From Haemophilus haemolyticus_L (lineage in GTDB: Bacteria > Pseudomonadota > Gammaproteobacteria > Enterobacterales > Pasteurellaceae), in assembly GCF_003490595.1 (NCBI RefSeq), contig NZ_QQGY01000003.1, positions 124,001 to 188,000 of the forward strand: DNA of 64,000 nucleotides, given 5' to 3'. Positions within the stretch are counted from its first letter, which is position 1; every line of letters begins with the position of its first letter. A program made the position numbers and the translations under genes. The notes below the pieces were generated by a model that saw only the letters and a program-made list of their open reading frames with translations, was not told where the DNA came from and ran no database searches. Shown here in pieces: positions 28,165 to 37,338 of this stretch.

Positions 28165-29121
28165 TTATGCTTCTTGAGCATCTAAATAGCGTTCTGCATC
28201 TAATGCTGCCATACAACCAGTCCCCGCGGAGGTAATGGCTTGTCGATAATTGTGATCCATTACATCGCCTGCTGCGAATACGCCTTCTACAGAGGTGGCT
28301 GTTGCATTTCCTTCAAGACCAGATTTTACAACGATATAGCCATTATTCAATTCTAGTTGCCCTTGGAAAATTTCCGTATTTGGCGAGTGACCAATCGCTA
28401 CGAATAAGCCATCTAATTTGAGTTCTTCTTTCTCCCCTGTTTTAGTGTCGGCTAAACGTAATCCAGTTACGCCCATGTTGTCACCCAACACTTCATCTAA
28501 AGTGCGGTCAGTATGAAGAACGATTTTTCCTTCTTCTACTTTTTTGTATAAACGGTCGATAAGAATTTTTTCCGCACGGAAGCTATCGCGACGGTGAATT
28601 AAATGCACTGTACTTGCGATATTGGCTAAGTAAAGTGCTTCTTCTACCGCAGTATTTCCACCACCAATCACACCAACAGGTTTATTACGATAAAAGAAAC
28701 CATCACAGGTTGCGCAAGCCGAAACACCACGGCCTTTGTAGTTTTCTTCTGAAGGTAAGCCAATATAGCGTGCAGAGGCACCCGTTGCGATAATTAACGC
28801 ATCACAAGTGAAATTTTGTACATCGCCAAAAAGTTTGAATGGGTGAGAGGATAAATCGACGCGATTGATATGATCGAAGACGATTTCTGTCTCAAATTTT
28901 TCTGCATGTTGCAACATACGTTGCATTAAACCTGAACCAGTAGTCATCTCAAAATCACCCGGCCAGTTTTCGATTTCATCTGTGGTGGTAAGCTGGCCAC
29001 CTTGTTGCAAACCAGTCACTAATACAGGTTTTAAGTTTGCACGTGCCGCATAAATGGCTGCTGTATAACCAGCAGGGCCTGAGCCTAAAATTAAAAGTTT
29101 TGCGTGTTTGATATCTGACAT
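28165..29121 (-). CDS. trxB: Thioredoxin reductase
   Basis: Flavoprotein (318 aa) that reduces thioredoxin with NADPH in the cytoplasm. The FAD-binding GSGPAGYTAAIYAARA motif is at about 13-28, the redox-active CATC is near 137-140, the NADPH-binding GGGNTAVEEA is near 154, and the second FAD motif GVFAAGDVMD is near 280. It lies directly upstream of cydDC and downstream of a thioredoxin-domain co-chaperone, a redox neighbourhood. Confidence 0.97.
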   Translation of the reverse strand: MSDIKHAKLLILGSGPAGYTAAIYAARANLKPVLVTGLQQGGQLTTTDEIENWPGDFEMTTGSGLMQRMLQHAEKFETEIVFDHINRVDLSSHPFKLFGDVQNFTCDALIIATGASARYIGLPSEENYKGRGVSACATCDGFFYRNKPVGVIGGGNTAVEEALYLANIASTVHLIHRRDSFRAEKILIDRLYKKVEEGKIVLHTDRTLDEVLGDNMGVTGLRLADTKTGEKEELKLDGLFVAIGHSPNTEIFQGQLELNNGYIVVKSGLEGNATATSVEGVFAAGDVMDHNYRQAITSAGTGCMAALDAERYLDAQEA

Positions 29122-29230
29122 AAAGAATCCTTGTTTTTCGTAAAGAGAGAATTAATTAAATTCAAGCCTATTCTAATGATTGCAATGCATGGAATTATTC
29201 CATACACCTTATCAATTATAAACCTTTCGA

Positions 29231-30088
29231 TTAATAGAGCAGTGAATAAAGCAATCGGCGAAACTTATTTGTTAACGGATCAGCATTGCCCATTGCACTT
29301 AAAATGGATAAAAATTGTTGTTTCACTTCACCATTCTGCGCGCCTAAGTCGGTTTTTAAAATACCGAAAAGTAGTGTCAGTGCTTCTTCATTTCGTTCAG
29401 CTTGATGAAGTTGTATGGCAAGTTTTATAGCGATTTCAGGTGTTGGGTTTTTAGCATAATCAGCCTGTAATTGTTGGATTTCAGGTGTATCGGCAGCTTG
29501 AATCTGTAGCTCAATTTGTGCTTGTAATCCGTGCCAACGACTATCACGATCTTGCAATGGAATTTGTTTTAGAATTTCCTGTGCTGGCTCTGTTTTTTTC
29601 ATTGCAATATAGGTTTCAGCGTAGAGTAGGGCGACATCACTATTTTTCTTATCAGAAAGTTCCCATGCATCTTTCAATAATGGCAATGCTGCCTCATAAT
29701 TTTCTACTTGCAAGAAATCTAACGCTTGCTGGAATTTTAAATCTTCTTCTTTCGGTAAAATAATACTTAATCGTTGGATTAATGACGCTTTATCAAGTGC
29801 GTCTGGAAATGCATCTAATGCCTGTGCTTCTTTAAACAAATAGGTGGTTGGCAATGCTTGGATGCGGAATTGTGCGGCAATCATTTGCTCTTTTTCACAA
29901 TTTACTTTTCCAAGAATAAATTGTCCTTGATATTGTTCTGCAACTTGCTCAAGTAGCACCAAAAAATCCGCCGATTCTTTATGTGTTGGCGCGTAAAAAT
30001 TGATGACAAGTGGTTTTTCTAAGGATTGTTGCAGTATTTCAGTAAGATTTTGTTTGTTGATGTCAACGATAAAAGGAAAATCAGCCAT
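29231..30088 (-). CDS. CnoX/YbbN-like thioredoxin-fold co-chaperone, active cysteine lost
   Basis: Protein of 285 aa with an N-terminal thioredoxin fold (about 1-110) and a C-terminal TPR-like region (about 120-285), the architecture of E. coli YbbN/CnoX, to which many stretches match (for example GQFILGKVNCEKEQMIAAQF). There is no CxxC. The position of the CnoX redox cysteine (SQHC in E. coli) reads HKES here, while the second cysteine (VNC, near 63) is kept. In E. coli CnoX protects substrates and hands them to GroEL/ES or DnaK after chlorine stress. The holdase role may persist without mixed-disulfide chemistry. Confidence 0.88.
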   Translation of the reverse strand: MADFPFIVDINKQNLTEILQQSLEKPLVINFYAPTHKESADFLVLLEQVAEQYQGQFILGKVNCEKEQMIAAQFRIQALPTTYLFKEAQALDAFPDALDKASLIQRLSIILPKEEDLKFQQALDFLQVENYEAALPLLKDAWELSDKKNSDVALLYAETYIAMKKTEPAQEILKQIPLQDRDSRWHGLQAQIELQIQAADTPEIQQLQADYAKNPTPEIAIKLAIQLHQAERNEEALTLLFGILKTDLGAQNGEVKQQFLSILSAMGNADPLTNKFRRLLYSLLY

Positions 30089-30166
30089 GTTTTATCCTTG
30101 TGAAAAAATAATGGCTGATTTTAGCAAAGTGCGGAAGATTTTAGAAACGTTTTACCATTTCTGTTA

Positions 30167-31138
30167 TTAAGCAAGTTTTTCTAGGATCAATTTTCCCATC
30201 ATTTCAATATGTGTATGCTCTACATTAAGTGCGGGAATATATTGATAAGATTGTCCGCCATTATTTAGGAAATTTTCTCGATTTTCTTTGTCAATTTCTT
30301 CAATGGTTTCTAAACAATCAACGGAAAAACCAGGGCAAACAACGGCAATTTTTTGAATGTTCTGTGTTGCAGCAGATTCTAAAAATTTATCGGTGTAAGG
30401 CTGTAGCCATTCTTCACGCCCAAAGCGAGATTGAAACGTCATTCCCCATTGGTTTTCTGTTAAGCCCAGTTTATTAACAACTGCAATAGTTGTTTGTTTA
30501 CAATGTTCACGATAATAATCGCCCATTTTTTCATAACGCAGAGGAATACCGTGATAAGAAAATAGTAAAAACTCATCAGAGTTTAACCGCGCTTTTATGG
30601 AATTGGCTAAGGCGTTAATGTAATTTTCATCAATATGATAAGAATGGATGAAATCAAAAGGCACTAATCCTCGTTCTTCTTTAAGGGCGTTAGCGAAAGC
30701 ATCAAATACTGCGCCCGTGGTTGAGCTAGAGTATTGAGGATAAAGAGGCAAAACAATAATTCGCTCAACTTGATTTTTAAGCAAGTTTTTCACCGCACTT
30801 TGCATTGAGGGATTGCCGTACGTCATGGCAATTTCTACTTGAGTATCGATATTTTGTTTATCTAAATAGGCTTGTAATGCGTCTTTTTGTTGTTGTGAAA
30901 TGGCAAGTAAAGGCGAGCCTTGTTCTGTCCAAATCGCTTGATAATTTTTAGCGATACGTTTTGAACGCAATGGCAAAATAATGGCTTTTAGCAGTGGATA
31001 CCATTTGCAACGTGGTAAATCTACCACGCGAGGATCCGTTAAAAATTGCCATAAATAACGGCTAATTGACTTCGGTGTCGGACTATCTGGCGTACCTAGA
31101 TTGGCAAGTAATACGCCGATTTTTACTGGTTTTGTCAT
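30167..31138 (-). CDS. hemH: Ferrochelatase
   Basis: Inserts ferrous iron into protoporphyrin IX, the last step of heme synthesis (323 aa). The metal-binding SYHGIP motif is near 193-198, and the catalytic glutamate region CPGFSVDCLETIEEI is near 266-280. H. influenzae cannot make protoporphyrin IX and lacks earlier heme genes, but keeps this enzyme and can use supplied porphyrin. The start codon overlaps the end of the upstream thioesterase gene by 4 bp. Confidence 0.96.
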   Translation of the reverse strand: MTKPVKIGVLLANLGTPDSPTPKSISRYLWQFLTDPRVVDLPRCKWYPLLKAIILPLRSKRIAKNYQAIWTEQGSPLLAISQQQKDALQAYLDKQNIDTQVEIAMTYGNPSMQSAVKNLLKNQVERIIVLPLYPQYSSSTTGAVFDAFANALKEERGLVPFDFIHSYHIDENYINALANSIKARLNSDEFLLFSYHGIPLRYEKMGDYYREHCKQTTIAVVNKLGLTENQWGMTFQSRFGREEWLQPYTDKFLESAATQNIQKIAVVCPGFSVDCLETIEEIDKENRENFLNNGGQSYQYIPALNVEHTHIEMMGKLILEKLA

Positions 31139-31551
31139 AAATTGATTACGGAAAGGGTTAATCTAGAAACACAACAAAGTTTATTCTCTTCTGTGCGGAT
31201 GTCAATTTGCCAAACCTGGATATTTCTGCCCAAATTAATTGGCGTGGCTCTCGCGGTCACTTTACCTGAACGAACTGGGCGAAGATGATTGGCATTAATA
31301 TCCAATCCCACCGCAGTTTTGCCTTCTTCTAAACAAAGCGAACCCGCAAGGGAACCAATTGTTTCAGCTAAAGCAACCGAAACCCCGCCATGTAATAAGC
31401 AAAACGGCTGCATAGTACGATGATCCACTGGCATTGTCGCTTCAATCCAATCCTCGCCAAACGCAGAAATTTCAATGCCAAGATGGCTAACTGCACTGTT
31501 AGCACAAAGTTGATTTAAGTTTTCAAGGGTAAAAGTTTTTTTCCAGAGCAT
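31135..31551 (-). CDS. Hotdog-fold acyl-CoA thioesterase (MenI/YdiI-like)
   Basis: PaaI-type thioesterase of 138 aa. The hotdog helix carries LHGGVSVALAET, with the catalytic glutamate after LA, as in E. coli YdiI (MenI), which hydrolyses 1,4-dihydroxy-2-naphthoyl-CoA in menaquinone synthesis. The Rd homologue (HI1161, from memory) is of this group. The true substrate cannot be read from sequence. It overlaps hemH by 4 bp (ATGA type), so they are co-translated. Confidence 0.88.
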   Translation of the reverse strand: MLWKKTFTLENLNQLCANSAVSHLGIEISAFGEDWIEATMPVDHRTMQPFCLLHGGVSVALAETIGSLAGSLCLEEGKTAVGLDINANHLRPVRSGKVTARATPINLGRNIQVWQIDIRTEENKLCCVSRLTLSVINL

Positions 31552-31577
31552 TTAATCTATTCCATATTATCAATTAT

Positions 31578-31780
31578 CTTGGCTCCACCTATTTATGGGG
31601 AGCTGCCGAAGGCTGAGAGGGGATAAATGTTCAATTTCAACATAAATTGTTTTAGGTACATTATCTATTTTTTTAATATTTCATCATTCCAAAATTTTAT
31701 TTCGCATATCTCTATATCCCCCTTCCGCCCTTCGGGCATCTTCCCCCGCAAGCAGGGGAAGGTAAGTTATCATTATTTAT
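31578..31780 (-). pseudogene. Internally deleted copy of the DUF559 gene and its flanking palindromes
   Basis: This stretch repeats the outer parts of the intact unit at 31797-32275. It holds the 3' palindrome (GGCTCC...GGGGAGC), about 100 bp matching the last codons of the DUF559 gene, then jumps at TTCCAAAA directly to the start-codon region (TTTCGCATATC) and the 5' palindrome (CTTCCCC...GGGGAAG). The middle of the gene, roughly 280 bp, is missing. It is best explained as a tandem duplication of the whole unit followed by internal deletion. Confidence 0.8.
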
Positions 31781-31796
31781 TTTATAACTTCTAATC

Positions 31797-31841
31797 TTGG
31801 CTCCACCCATTTATGGGGGGAGCCGCCGAAGGCTGAGGGGG
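31797..31841. repeat. Palindrome overlapping the 3' end of the DUF559 gene
   Basis: GGCTCCACCC and GGGGGGAGCC pair around ATTTAT; a second arm GCCGAAGGC follows. The last codons and the stop of the DUF559 gene lie within this element. A diverged copy is at 31578-31622. Confidence 0.75.
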
Positions 31842-32191
31842 GATAAATGCTCAATTTCAACATAAATTGCCTCAAGTACATTATCTATGTTTTTTAGTAC
31901 TTCATCATTCCAAAACCGAATAACTTTATAGCCTTGTGCTGTTAAGAATTTTGTTCTTTCTAAATCATATTGTTCTTGTTCTACGTGCTGAATGCCATCT
32001 AATTCAATAACAAGTTTTAATTTTCTACTGCAAAAATCCACAATGTAATGACCAATAATAACCTGTCTATTAAAACGGATACCACAAAAGAGTTTATTTC
32101 TCAAATGGTACCATAGTGCATACTCTGCATCTGTCATATTATGTCTTAATTCTGTAGCATATTGGGCTAATCGTTTATTTTTATTTCGCAT
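31811..32191 (-). CDS. DUF559 endonuclease-like protein
   Basis: Protein of 126 aa of the DUF559 family, related to Vsr and restriction-like nucleases of the PD-(D/E)XK fold. The DFCSRKLKLVIELDGIQH segment (about 52-69) supplies the expected Asp, Glu and Asp pattern, followed by the strand YKVIRFWNDEV. The ATG sits directly beside one palindromic repeat and the stop codon is inside another, so gene and repeats form one unit. No methyltransferase or restriction partner is near. The cellular role of DUF559 proteins is not established. Confidence 0.85.
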   Translation of the reverse strand: MRNKNKRLAQYATELRHNMTDAEYALWYHLRNKLFCGIRFNRQVIIGHYIVDFCSRKLKLVIELDGIQHVEQEQYDLERTKFLTAQGYKVIRFWNDEVLKNIDNVLEAIYVEIEHLSPLSLRRLPP

Positions 32192-32260
32192 ATCCTTATA
32201 TCCCTATATCCCCCTTCCGCCCTTCGGGCACCTTCCCCCGCAAGCAGGGGAAGGCAAGTT
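32186..32260. repeat. Palindromes flanking the 5' end of the DUF559 gene
   Basis: Two hairpins: CCGCCCTTCGGGC, and CTTCCCC...GGGGAAG around CGCAAGCA. The same pair occurs at 31705-31762 beside the deleted copy, with few differences. Confidence 0.75.
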
Positions 32261-32268
32261 ATCATTCT

Positions 32269-35200
32269 TTATTTAAATATCTCAAGTAAGGCCTGCACAG
32301 GGTGTTTTAGCACCACATGTTCATAACGTTTTACCTGACTGCGGCAAGAATAACCAGTAGCTAAACAAAAGTGCGGATCTTTTCCATGCAGTTTTTTATG
32401 CCACGATACATCGTAGATTTCTCGGCTCATTTTTTGATTTTGCACTTCATGTCCAAATACACCAGCCATACCGCAACATCCTACTTTTTCTACATTCAGT
32501 TGTTGCCCAAATCTTCCAAAAATTTCTTGCCATTCTTTTAGACTGTTTGGCATAAAGGTAGATTCCGTACAATGCGGGAATAAATACCAATTGGAAGTGC
32601 GGTCAGTTTTGGCGATGTTTTTCAGTTTATCTTGTAACGTCGCATTTTGTAATCTTTGTTTTAACCATTCGTGTGCGGTGAGAACGTGAAAGTCGCCACG
32701 TTTTTCTTGTAGTGCCTCTTTGTATTCATCTCGATAAGACAGCACGATGGCTGGATCAACGCCTACAAGTGGAATGCCTAATTTTGCCATTCGATTTAAA
32801 AACTCTGCTTGGTTTTGTGCTGTTTTGCTAAAGCGTTTTAAGAAGCCTTTAATGTGCATTGCTTTGCCGTTTGGTTTAAATGGCAACAGAATTGGTTTAA
32901 AGCCTAATTTTTGTGTAAGCATAACAAAATCGCGTACCACTTTTGCATCATAGTAAGAGGTATAAGGATCTTGCACAATAAATAAAATATCGTTTTTTTC
33001 TACCGCACTTAGGTCTTCCAATTCTTCCAAGGATTTGCCTTGATAATGAATTTCCACCAGCTGTTGTTGCAAATTAGGTTCTGAAAGCAAGGGCAAATCG
33101 GTCATGCCTAGCGTTTTTTCCACTAATGTTTGCGTGACTTTTAGCTTGGTAAAATAATTAAAGAATTTTGCCTGTTTTGCCATATAAGGCGCTGCGATTT
33201 CTAAATTTGCCACAATGTGATCTTTTGCGGGCCGTAAGTAGCGGCTGTGATAAAAATGAAAGAATTTCGCGCGGAAACTTGGTACATCAATTTTAATCGG
33301 GCATTGGCTTGCACAGGCTTTACAAGCAAGGCAAGTATCCATCGCAGCTTTCACTTCGTGAGAAAAATCATAATCGCCTCGCCATTTTTGAACTGTATTG
33401 CTTAGTCTTTTCACAAGTGCGGTTAGTTTTATTTCTGTTTTACGGAAGTCTAATTGTTCGGGCGAAACATTTTCATTCGCCATTAATCTAAGCCATTCTC
33501 GAACCATGGCTGCGCGACCTTTCGGCGAAAATACACGGTTTTTACTGACTTTCATCGATGGGCACATAATGCTGTGTTCATCAAAATTGAAACATAAACC
33601 GTTTCCATTGCAGTTCATTGCACCTTTAAATTCATCGCGTATTGTGATAGGAATTTGCCGATCGTTATCAGCTCGCATCGGCGAAAGAATAGAATAAAGT
33701 TCCTCTTTGGAATCCAAAGGCGTACAGATTTTACCAGGATTTAAGCGATTGTTCGGATCAAACAAGGTTTTGATATAACTAAGTTCCTGCCAGAGTTCTG
33801 GCGTAAAGAATTTTTCGCCGTAATGGGAACGCACGCCTTTTCCATGCTCTCCCCAGAGTAATCCACCATATTTAATCGTAAGTTCTGCCACTTCATCTGA
33901 AATTTGTTTAAATAATTTCACTTGTTCTTTATCGCATAAATCAAGCGCAGGGCGAACGTGCAACACGCCCGCATCGACGTGACCAAACATGCCATATTGT
34001 AAATTGTGTTGGTCTAATAAAGCACGAAATTCACTAATGTAATCCGCAAGATTTTCTGGAGGGACACAAGTATCTTCTACAAAAGGAATTGGTTTGGCTG
34101 CACCTTTTGCATTACCAAGTAAGCCCACGGCTTTTTTTCGCATTGCATAAATACGTTCAATAGAATGTAAATCAGAACAAACTTGATAGCCAATAATGTG
34201 ATCTTGGTTGTGTTCGATTTTTTCATCAAGTAAGCGATAAAGTGCGGTAACTTGGCGGTCTATTTTTTCTCTATTATTACCAGCAAATTCCACAATATTT
34301 AAACCAAGAATTGGATCTTTTTCATCTTCTGTAAGAAGTTCATTCACCGAGTGCCAAATAATATCTTGTTTGGCGAGGTTTAAAACTTTGGAATCAACGG
34401 TTTCCACAGAAAGTGCATTGGCTTTTACCATAAAGGGCGCATTGCGTAATGCTGCATCAAAAGAACGATATTTAATATTGATGAGCGTGCGATACTGCGG
34501 AATAGGCAGAAGATTGAGTTTGGCTTCGCAAATAAATGCGAGAGAACCTTCAGAACCAGTGAGAATTCTAGTGAGATTAAATTCACTTTCATCTTCATTG
34601 AATACATTTTTCAGATCGTAACCTGTTAGAAAACGGTTAAGTTGTGGCAGATCTTTAATGATTACCGCTCTTTTTTCTTTACAGTGTTGTGCGATTGTTT
34701 GATGGAGTCTTTTGCTACTCTCACTTAATTCAAGCGCATCAATGTTTTCTAAAACATCAACAGAATTGACCGCACTTGTATCTAAAATTTCACCGTTCAT
34801 TAATACGGCACGCAATGCCAAAACGTGGTTAGATGTTTTACCGTATTGTAATGAACCTTGCCCCGAGGCATCTGTGTTAATCATTCCGCCTAAAGTCGCT
34901 CGATTGCTGGTGGATAACTCTGGAGCAAAGAATAAACCATGTGGTTTTAAAAATTGATTAAGTTGATCTTTTACGACACCTGCTTGTACTTTAACCCAAC
35001 GTTCTTTTACATTGAGTTCTAAGATGGCAGTCATATGACGAGAAAGATCCACTATTATATTGTTATTAATGGATTGACCATTAGTGCCAGTGCCTCCACC
35101 GCGAGGCGTAAAGCTGATAGATTGATATTCAGGTAAATTTGCCAATTTTGTTATACGCACTATATCAGCAACAGTTTTTGGAAAAAGAATAGCCTGTGGA

Positions 35201-35352
35201 AGCTGTTGGTAAACGCTGTTATCCGTAGCAAGACTTAATCTATCTGCATAATTTGTAGCGATATCTCCTTCAAAATGTTGTTTTTTAAGTGCTTGGAGAT
35301 AGTTAAGGACATCTTGTTCAATTTGTGGAGTGCGATTTAGGCTTGGTAACAT
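32269..35352 (-). CDS. FAD-linked D-2-hydroxyacid dehydrogenase with Fe-S and CCG domains (YdiJ-like)
   Basis: Large protein (1027 aa). The N-terminal FAD-binding PCMH domain (about 45-250) contains PRGGGTGTNGQS, a FAD-oxidase C-terminal domain runs to about 540, a ferredoxin-type segment CLACKACASQCP lies near 670, and a CCG cysteine-rich domain includes VGCCGMAG near 965. This order matches E. coli YdiJ, reported to oxidise D-2-hydroxyglutarate, and some D-lactate dehydrogenases. The substrate here is not decided by sequence. Lactate is a key carbon source for Haemophilus, so D-lactate is plausible. Confidence 0.88.
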   Translation of the reverse strand: MLPSLNRTPQIEQDVLNYLQALKKQHFEGDIATNYADRLSLATDNSVYQQLPQAILFPKTVADIVRITKLANLPEYQSISFTPRGGGTGTNGQSINNNIIVDLSRHMTAILELNVKERWVKVQAGVVKDQLNQFLKPHGLFFAPELSTSNRATLGGMINTDASGQGSLQYGKTSNHVLALRAVLMNGEILDTSAVNSVDVLENIDALELSESSKRLHQTIAQHCKEKRAVIIKDLPQLNRFLTGYDLKNVFNEDESEFNLTRILTGSEGSLAFICEAKLNLLPIPQYRTLINIKYRSFDAALRNAPFMVKANALSVETVDSKVLNLAKQDIIWHSVNELLTEDEKDPILGLNIVEFAGNNREKIDRQVTALYRLLDEKIEHNQDHIIGYQVCSDLHSIERIYAMRKKAVGLLGNAKGAAKPIPFVEDTCVPPENLADYISEFRALLDQHNLQYGMFGHVDAGVLHVRPALDLCDKEQVKLFKQISDEVAELTIKYGGLLWGEHGKGVRSHYGEKFFTPELWQELSYIKTLFDPNNRLNPGKICTPLDSKEELYSILSPMRADNDRQIPITIRDEFKGAMNCNGNGLCFNFDEHSIMCPSMKVSKNRVFSPKGRAAMVREWLRLMANENVSPEQLDFRKTEIKLTALVKRLSNTVQKWRGDYDFSHEVKAAMDTCLACKACASQCPIKIDVPSFRAKFFHFYHSRYLRPAKDHIVANLEIAAPYMAKQAKFFNYFTKLKVTQTLVEKTLGMTDLPLLSEPNLQQQLVEIHYQGKSLEELEDLSAVEKNDILFIVQDPYTSYYDAKVVRDFVMLTQKLGFKPILLPFKPNGKAMHIKGFLKRFSKTAQNQAEFLNRMAKLGIPLVGVDPAIVLSYRDEYKEALQEKRGDFHVLTAHEWLKQRLQNATLQDKLKNIAKTDRTSNWYLFPHCTESTFMPNSLKEWQEIFGRFGQQLNVEKVGCCGMAGVFGHEVQNQKMSREIYDVSWHKKLHGKDPHFCLATGYSCRSQVKRYEHVVLKHPVQALLEIFK

Positions 35353-35732
35353 AGCATTTAACTCATTTAAAGATATAAATAGCTGGGTGTTCTCGATAAT
35401 ATCTTAAGGTGCGAACAATGTCGAATTAGATTTTGAGCGTTTTTAAGAAGCTTTTTATGGAGTAAATTAGTCAAGAAAAGAGTATTTTTGGATAAAAAAA
35501 TAAACAAAAAGTTCAAAAGAATTTGATCTTTTCAATTTTTATAGGATAATAGGCGCACTTTTGAACGTTCCTTTGGCGTAAACAAAGGAATTGAATTTGT
35601 CAAAAGGTAAAAAGTAGGGCAAATTCAAAACCCTAGTTAAGCGACTGTTTAGAATGTAACTTTAATTAAAAGTTCAGTATAAACAAGGACACTTTTTTAT
35701 TACTATTCGATGACTAAATAGAGGACATCAAA
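35353..35732. other. 380-bp intergenic region upstream of ompA
   Basis: Contains no gene. It holds the ompA promoter candidate and a long leader with a hairpin (listed separately) and otherwise AT-rich sequence without repeats. Confidence 0.7.
35523..35590 (+). promoter_or_regulatory. Candidate ompA promoter and leader hairpin
   Basis: TTGATC (35523-35528) and GATAAT (35545-35550) with a 16-bp spacer predict a start near 35557, giving a leader of about 175 nt. Early in the leader, TTCCTTTG and CAAAGGAA (35568-35575, 35583-35590) form a perfect 8-bp stem with a 7-base loop. Long structured leaders stabilise ompA mRNA in E. coli; the same role here is inference. Confidence 0.55.
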
Positions 35733-36791
35733 ATGAAAAAAACTGCAATCGCATTAGTAGTTGCTGGTTTAGCAGCTGCTTCAGTAGCTCAAGCAGCTCC
35801 ACAAGAAAACACTTTCTATGCAGGTGTTAAAGCTGGTCAAGCATCTTTCCACGATGGCGTTCGTGCTATAGCTCGTGAAGGTGGTTTTGGTTATCATCGT
35901 AATTCTTTCACTTATGGAGTATTTGGTGGTTACCAAATCTTAAATCGTGATAACTTAGGTTTAGCGGTTGAATTAGGTTACGATGATTTCGGTCGTGTTA
36001 AATTCAAAGATGCTGGTAAAGTAGCAGTAAAACACACTAACCACGGTACTCACTTAAGCTTAAAAGGTAGCTATGAAGTGTTAAATGGCTTAGATGTTTA
36101 TGGTAAAGCAGGTGTTGCTTTAGTTCGTTCTGATTATAAATCCTACGATCCAGATGGCGTTCGTGATCACAAAGAAGGTCGTCACAGCTTACGTACCTCT
36201 GGCTTATTTGCAGTGGGTGCAGAATATGCAGTATTACCAGAGTTAGCGGTTCGTTTAGAATACCAATGGTTAACTCGTGTAGGTAAATACCGCGAACAAG
36301 ATAGACCAAATAGTGCAATCAACTACAACCCTTGGATTGGTTCTATCAACGCGGGTATTTCTTACCGTTTTGGTCAAGGCGCAGCGCCAGTTGTAGCAGC
36401 ACCTGAAGTTGTAAGCAAAACTTTCAACTTAAACTCTGATGTGACTTTCGCATTCGGTAAAGCAAACTTAAAACCACAAGCTCAAGCAGCTTTAGATGGT
36501 ATCTACGGTGAAATCGCACAAGTTAACAACGCTAAAGTAGCTGTTGCTGGTTACACTGACCGTATCGGTTCTGACGCTGGTAACTTAAAACTTTCTCAAC
36601 GTCGTGCTGACACTGTAGCTAACTACTTCGTGTCTAAAGGTGTTTCTGCAGATGCAATCTCTGCAACTGGTTATGGTAAAGCAAACCCAGTGACTGGCGC
36701 AACTTGTGACCAAGTTAAAGGTCGTAAAGCGCTTATCGCATGTCTTGCTCCAGACCGTCGTGTAGAAATCGCAGTTAACGGTACTAAATAA
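35733..36791 (+). CDS. ompA: Outer membrane protein P5 (OmpA family)
   Basis: Outer membrane protein of 352 aa. A signal peptide (1-21, ending AQAA) precedes an eight-stranded barrel (about 22-210), a short alanine-rich hinge (QGAAPVVAAPEV) and an OmpA peptidoglycan-binding domain with the GYTDRIGSDAGNLKLSQRRA signature near 271-290. P5 binds mucin and cell receptors and recruits factor H in H. influenzae. The surface loops vary between strains. Codon use is strongly biased (GGT, CGT), as expected for a very abundant protein. Confidence 0.96.
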   Translation: MKKTAIALVVAGLAAASVAQAAPQENTFYAGVKAGQASFHDGVRAIAREGGFGYHRNSFTYGVFGGYQILNRDNLGLAVELGYDDFGRVKFKDAGKVAVKHTNHGTHLSLKGSYEVLNGLDVYGKAGVALVRSDYKSYDPDGVRDHKEGRHSLRTSGLFAVGAEYAVLPELAVRLEYQWLTRVGKYREQDRPNSAINYNPWIGSINAGISYRFGQGAAPVVAAPEVVSKTFNLNSDVTFAFGKANLKPQAQAALDGIYGEIAQVNNAKVAVAGYTDRIGSDAGNLKLSQRRADTVANYFVSKGVSADAISATGYGKANPVTGATCDQVKGRKALIACLAPDRRVEIAVNGTK

Positions 36792-36825
36792 TTTTAGTAT
36801 TCGTTTAACGAAAGATTAAATACAG

Positions 36826-36860
36826 CAAAAGGCTTAAACTTCGGTTTAGGCCTTTTGTTT
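36826..36860 (+). terminator. ompA terminator
   Basis: CAAAAGGCTTAAAC and GTTTAGGCCTTTTG pair around a stable TTCG tetraloop and lead into TTTTAT. Confidence 0.85.
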
Positions 36861-36941
36861 TATATGAATCTAAAACCAAGCATTTCAATCAAGTTTTAAC
36901 TTGTGATAGAATGAGGTACTCATTTATTTATAGGGAACATT

Positions 36942-37265
36942 ATGGAAACCTTAGACAAAATCAAAAAGCAAATTAGTGAAAATCCAATTCTTATTTATAT
37001 GAAAGGTTCACCAAAATTACCATCTTGTGGCTTTTCTGCTCGTGCATCTGAAGCATTGATGAATTGTAAAGTACCTTTTGGTTATGTGGATATTTTGCAA
37101 CATCCAGATATTCGTGCTGAATTACCAGCATATGCAAACTGGCCAACTTTCCCGCAATTATGGGTAGAGGGGGAATTAATTGGTGGTTGTGATATCATTT
37201 TAGAGATGTATCAATCTGGTGAATTACAAACTTTATTAGCAGAAGTGGCAGCAAAACACGCTTAA
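36942..37265 (+). CDS. grxD: Monothiol glutaredoxin GrxD
   Basis: Monothiol glutaredoxin (107 aa) involved in iron-sulfur cluster carriage. The CGFS active site is at residues 29-32 (PSCGFSARA), and the TFPQLWVEGELIGGCDI stretch is the glutathione/cluster-binding part. The ATG follows TAGGGAACATT. It ends in a compact terminator. Confidence 0.95.
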   Translation: METLDKIKKQISENPILIYMKGSPKLPSCGFSARASEALMNCKVPFGYVDILQHPDIRAELPAYANWPTFPQLWVEGELIGGCDIILEMYQSGELQTLLAEVAAKHA

Positions 37266-37280
37266 GATATGAGAAAAATG

Positions 37281-37304
37281 AAACCCGCTTATAGCGGGTT
37301 TTTT
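37281..37304 (+). terminator. grxD terminator
   Basis: AAACCCGCT and AGCGGGTTT pair with a tiny TAT loop, then TTTT. Confidence 0.85.
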
Positions 37305-37338
37305 ATACAAATAAATTTGTTTTTATTGAACACATAGT

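Noticed and set aside
26342..28216. Longer CydD start at 28216
   Set aside because: The extension reads trxB sequence and the intergenic hairpin; the internal ATG at 28102 starts the conserved protein.
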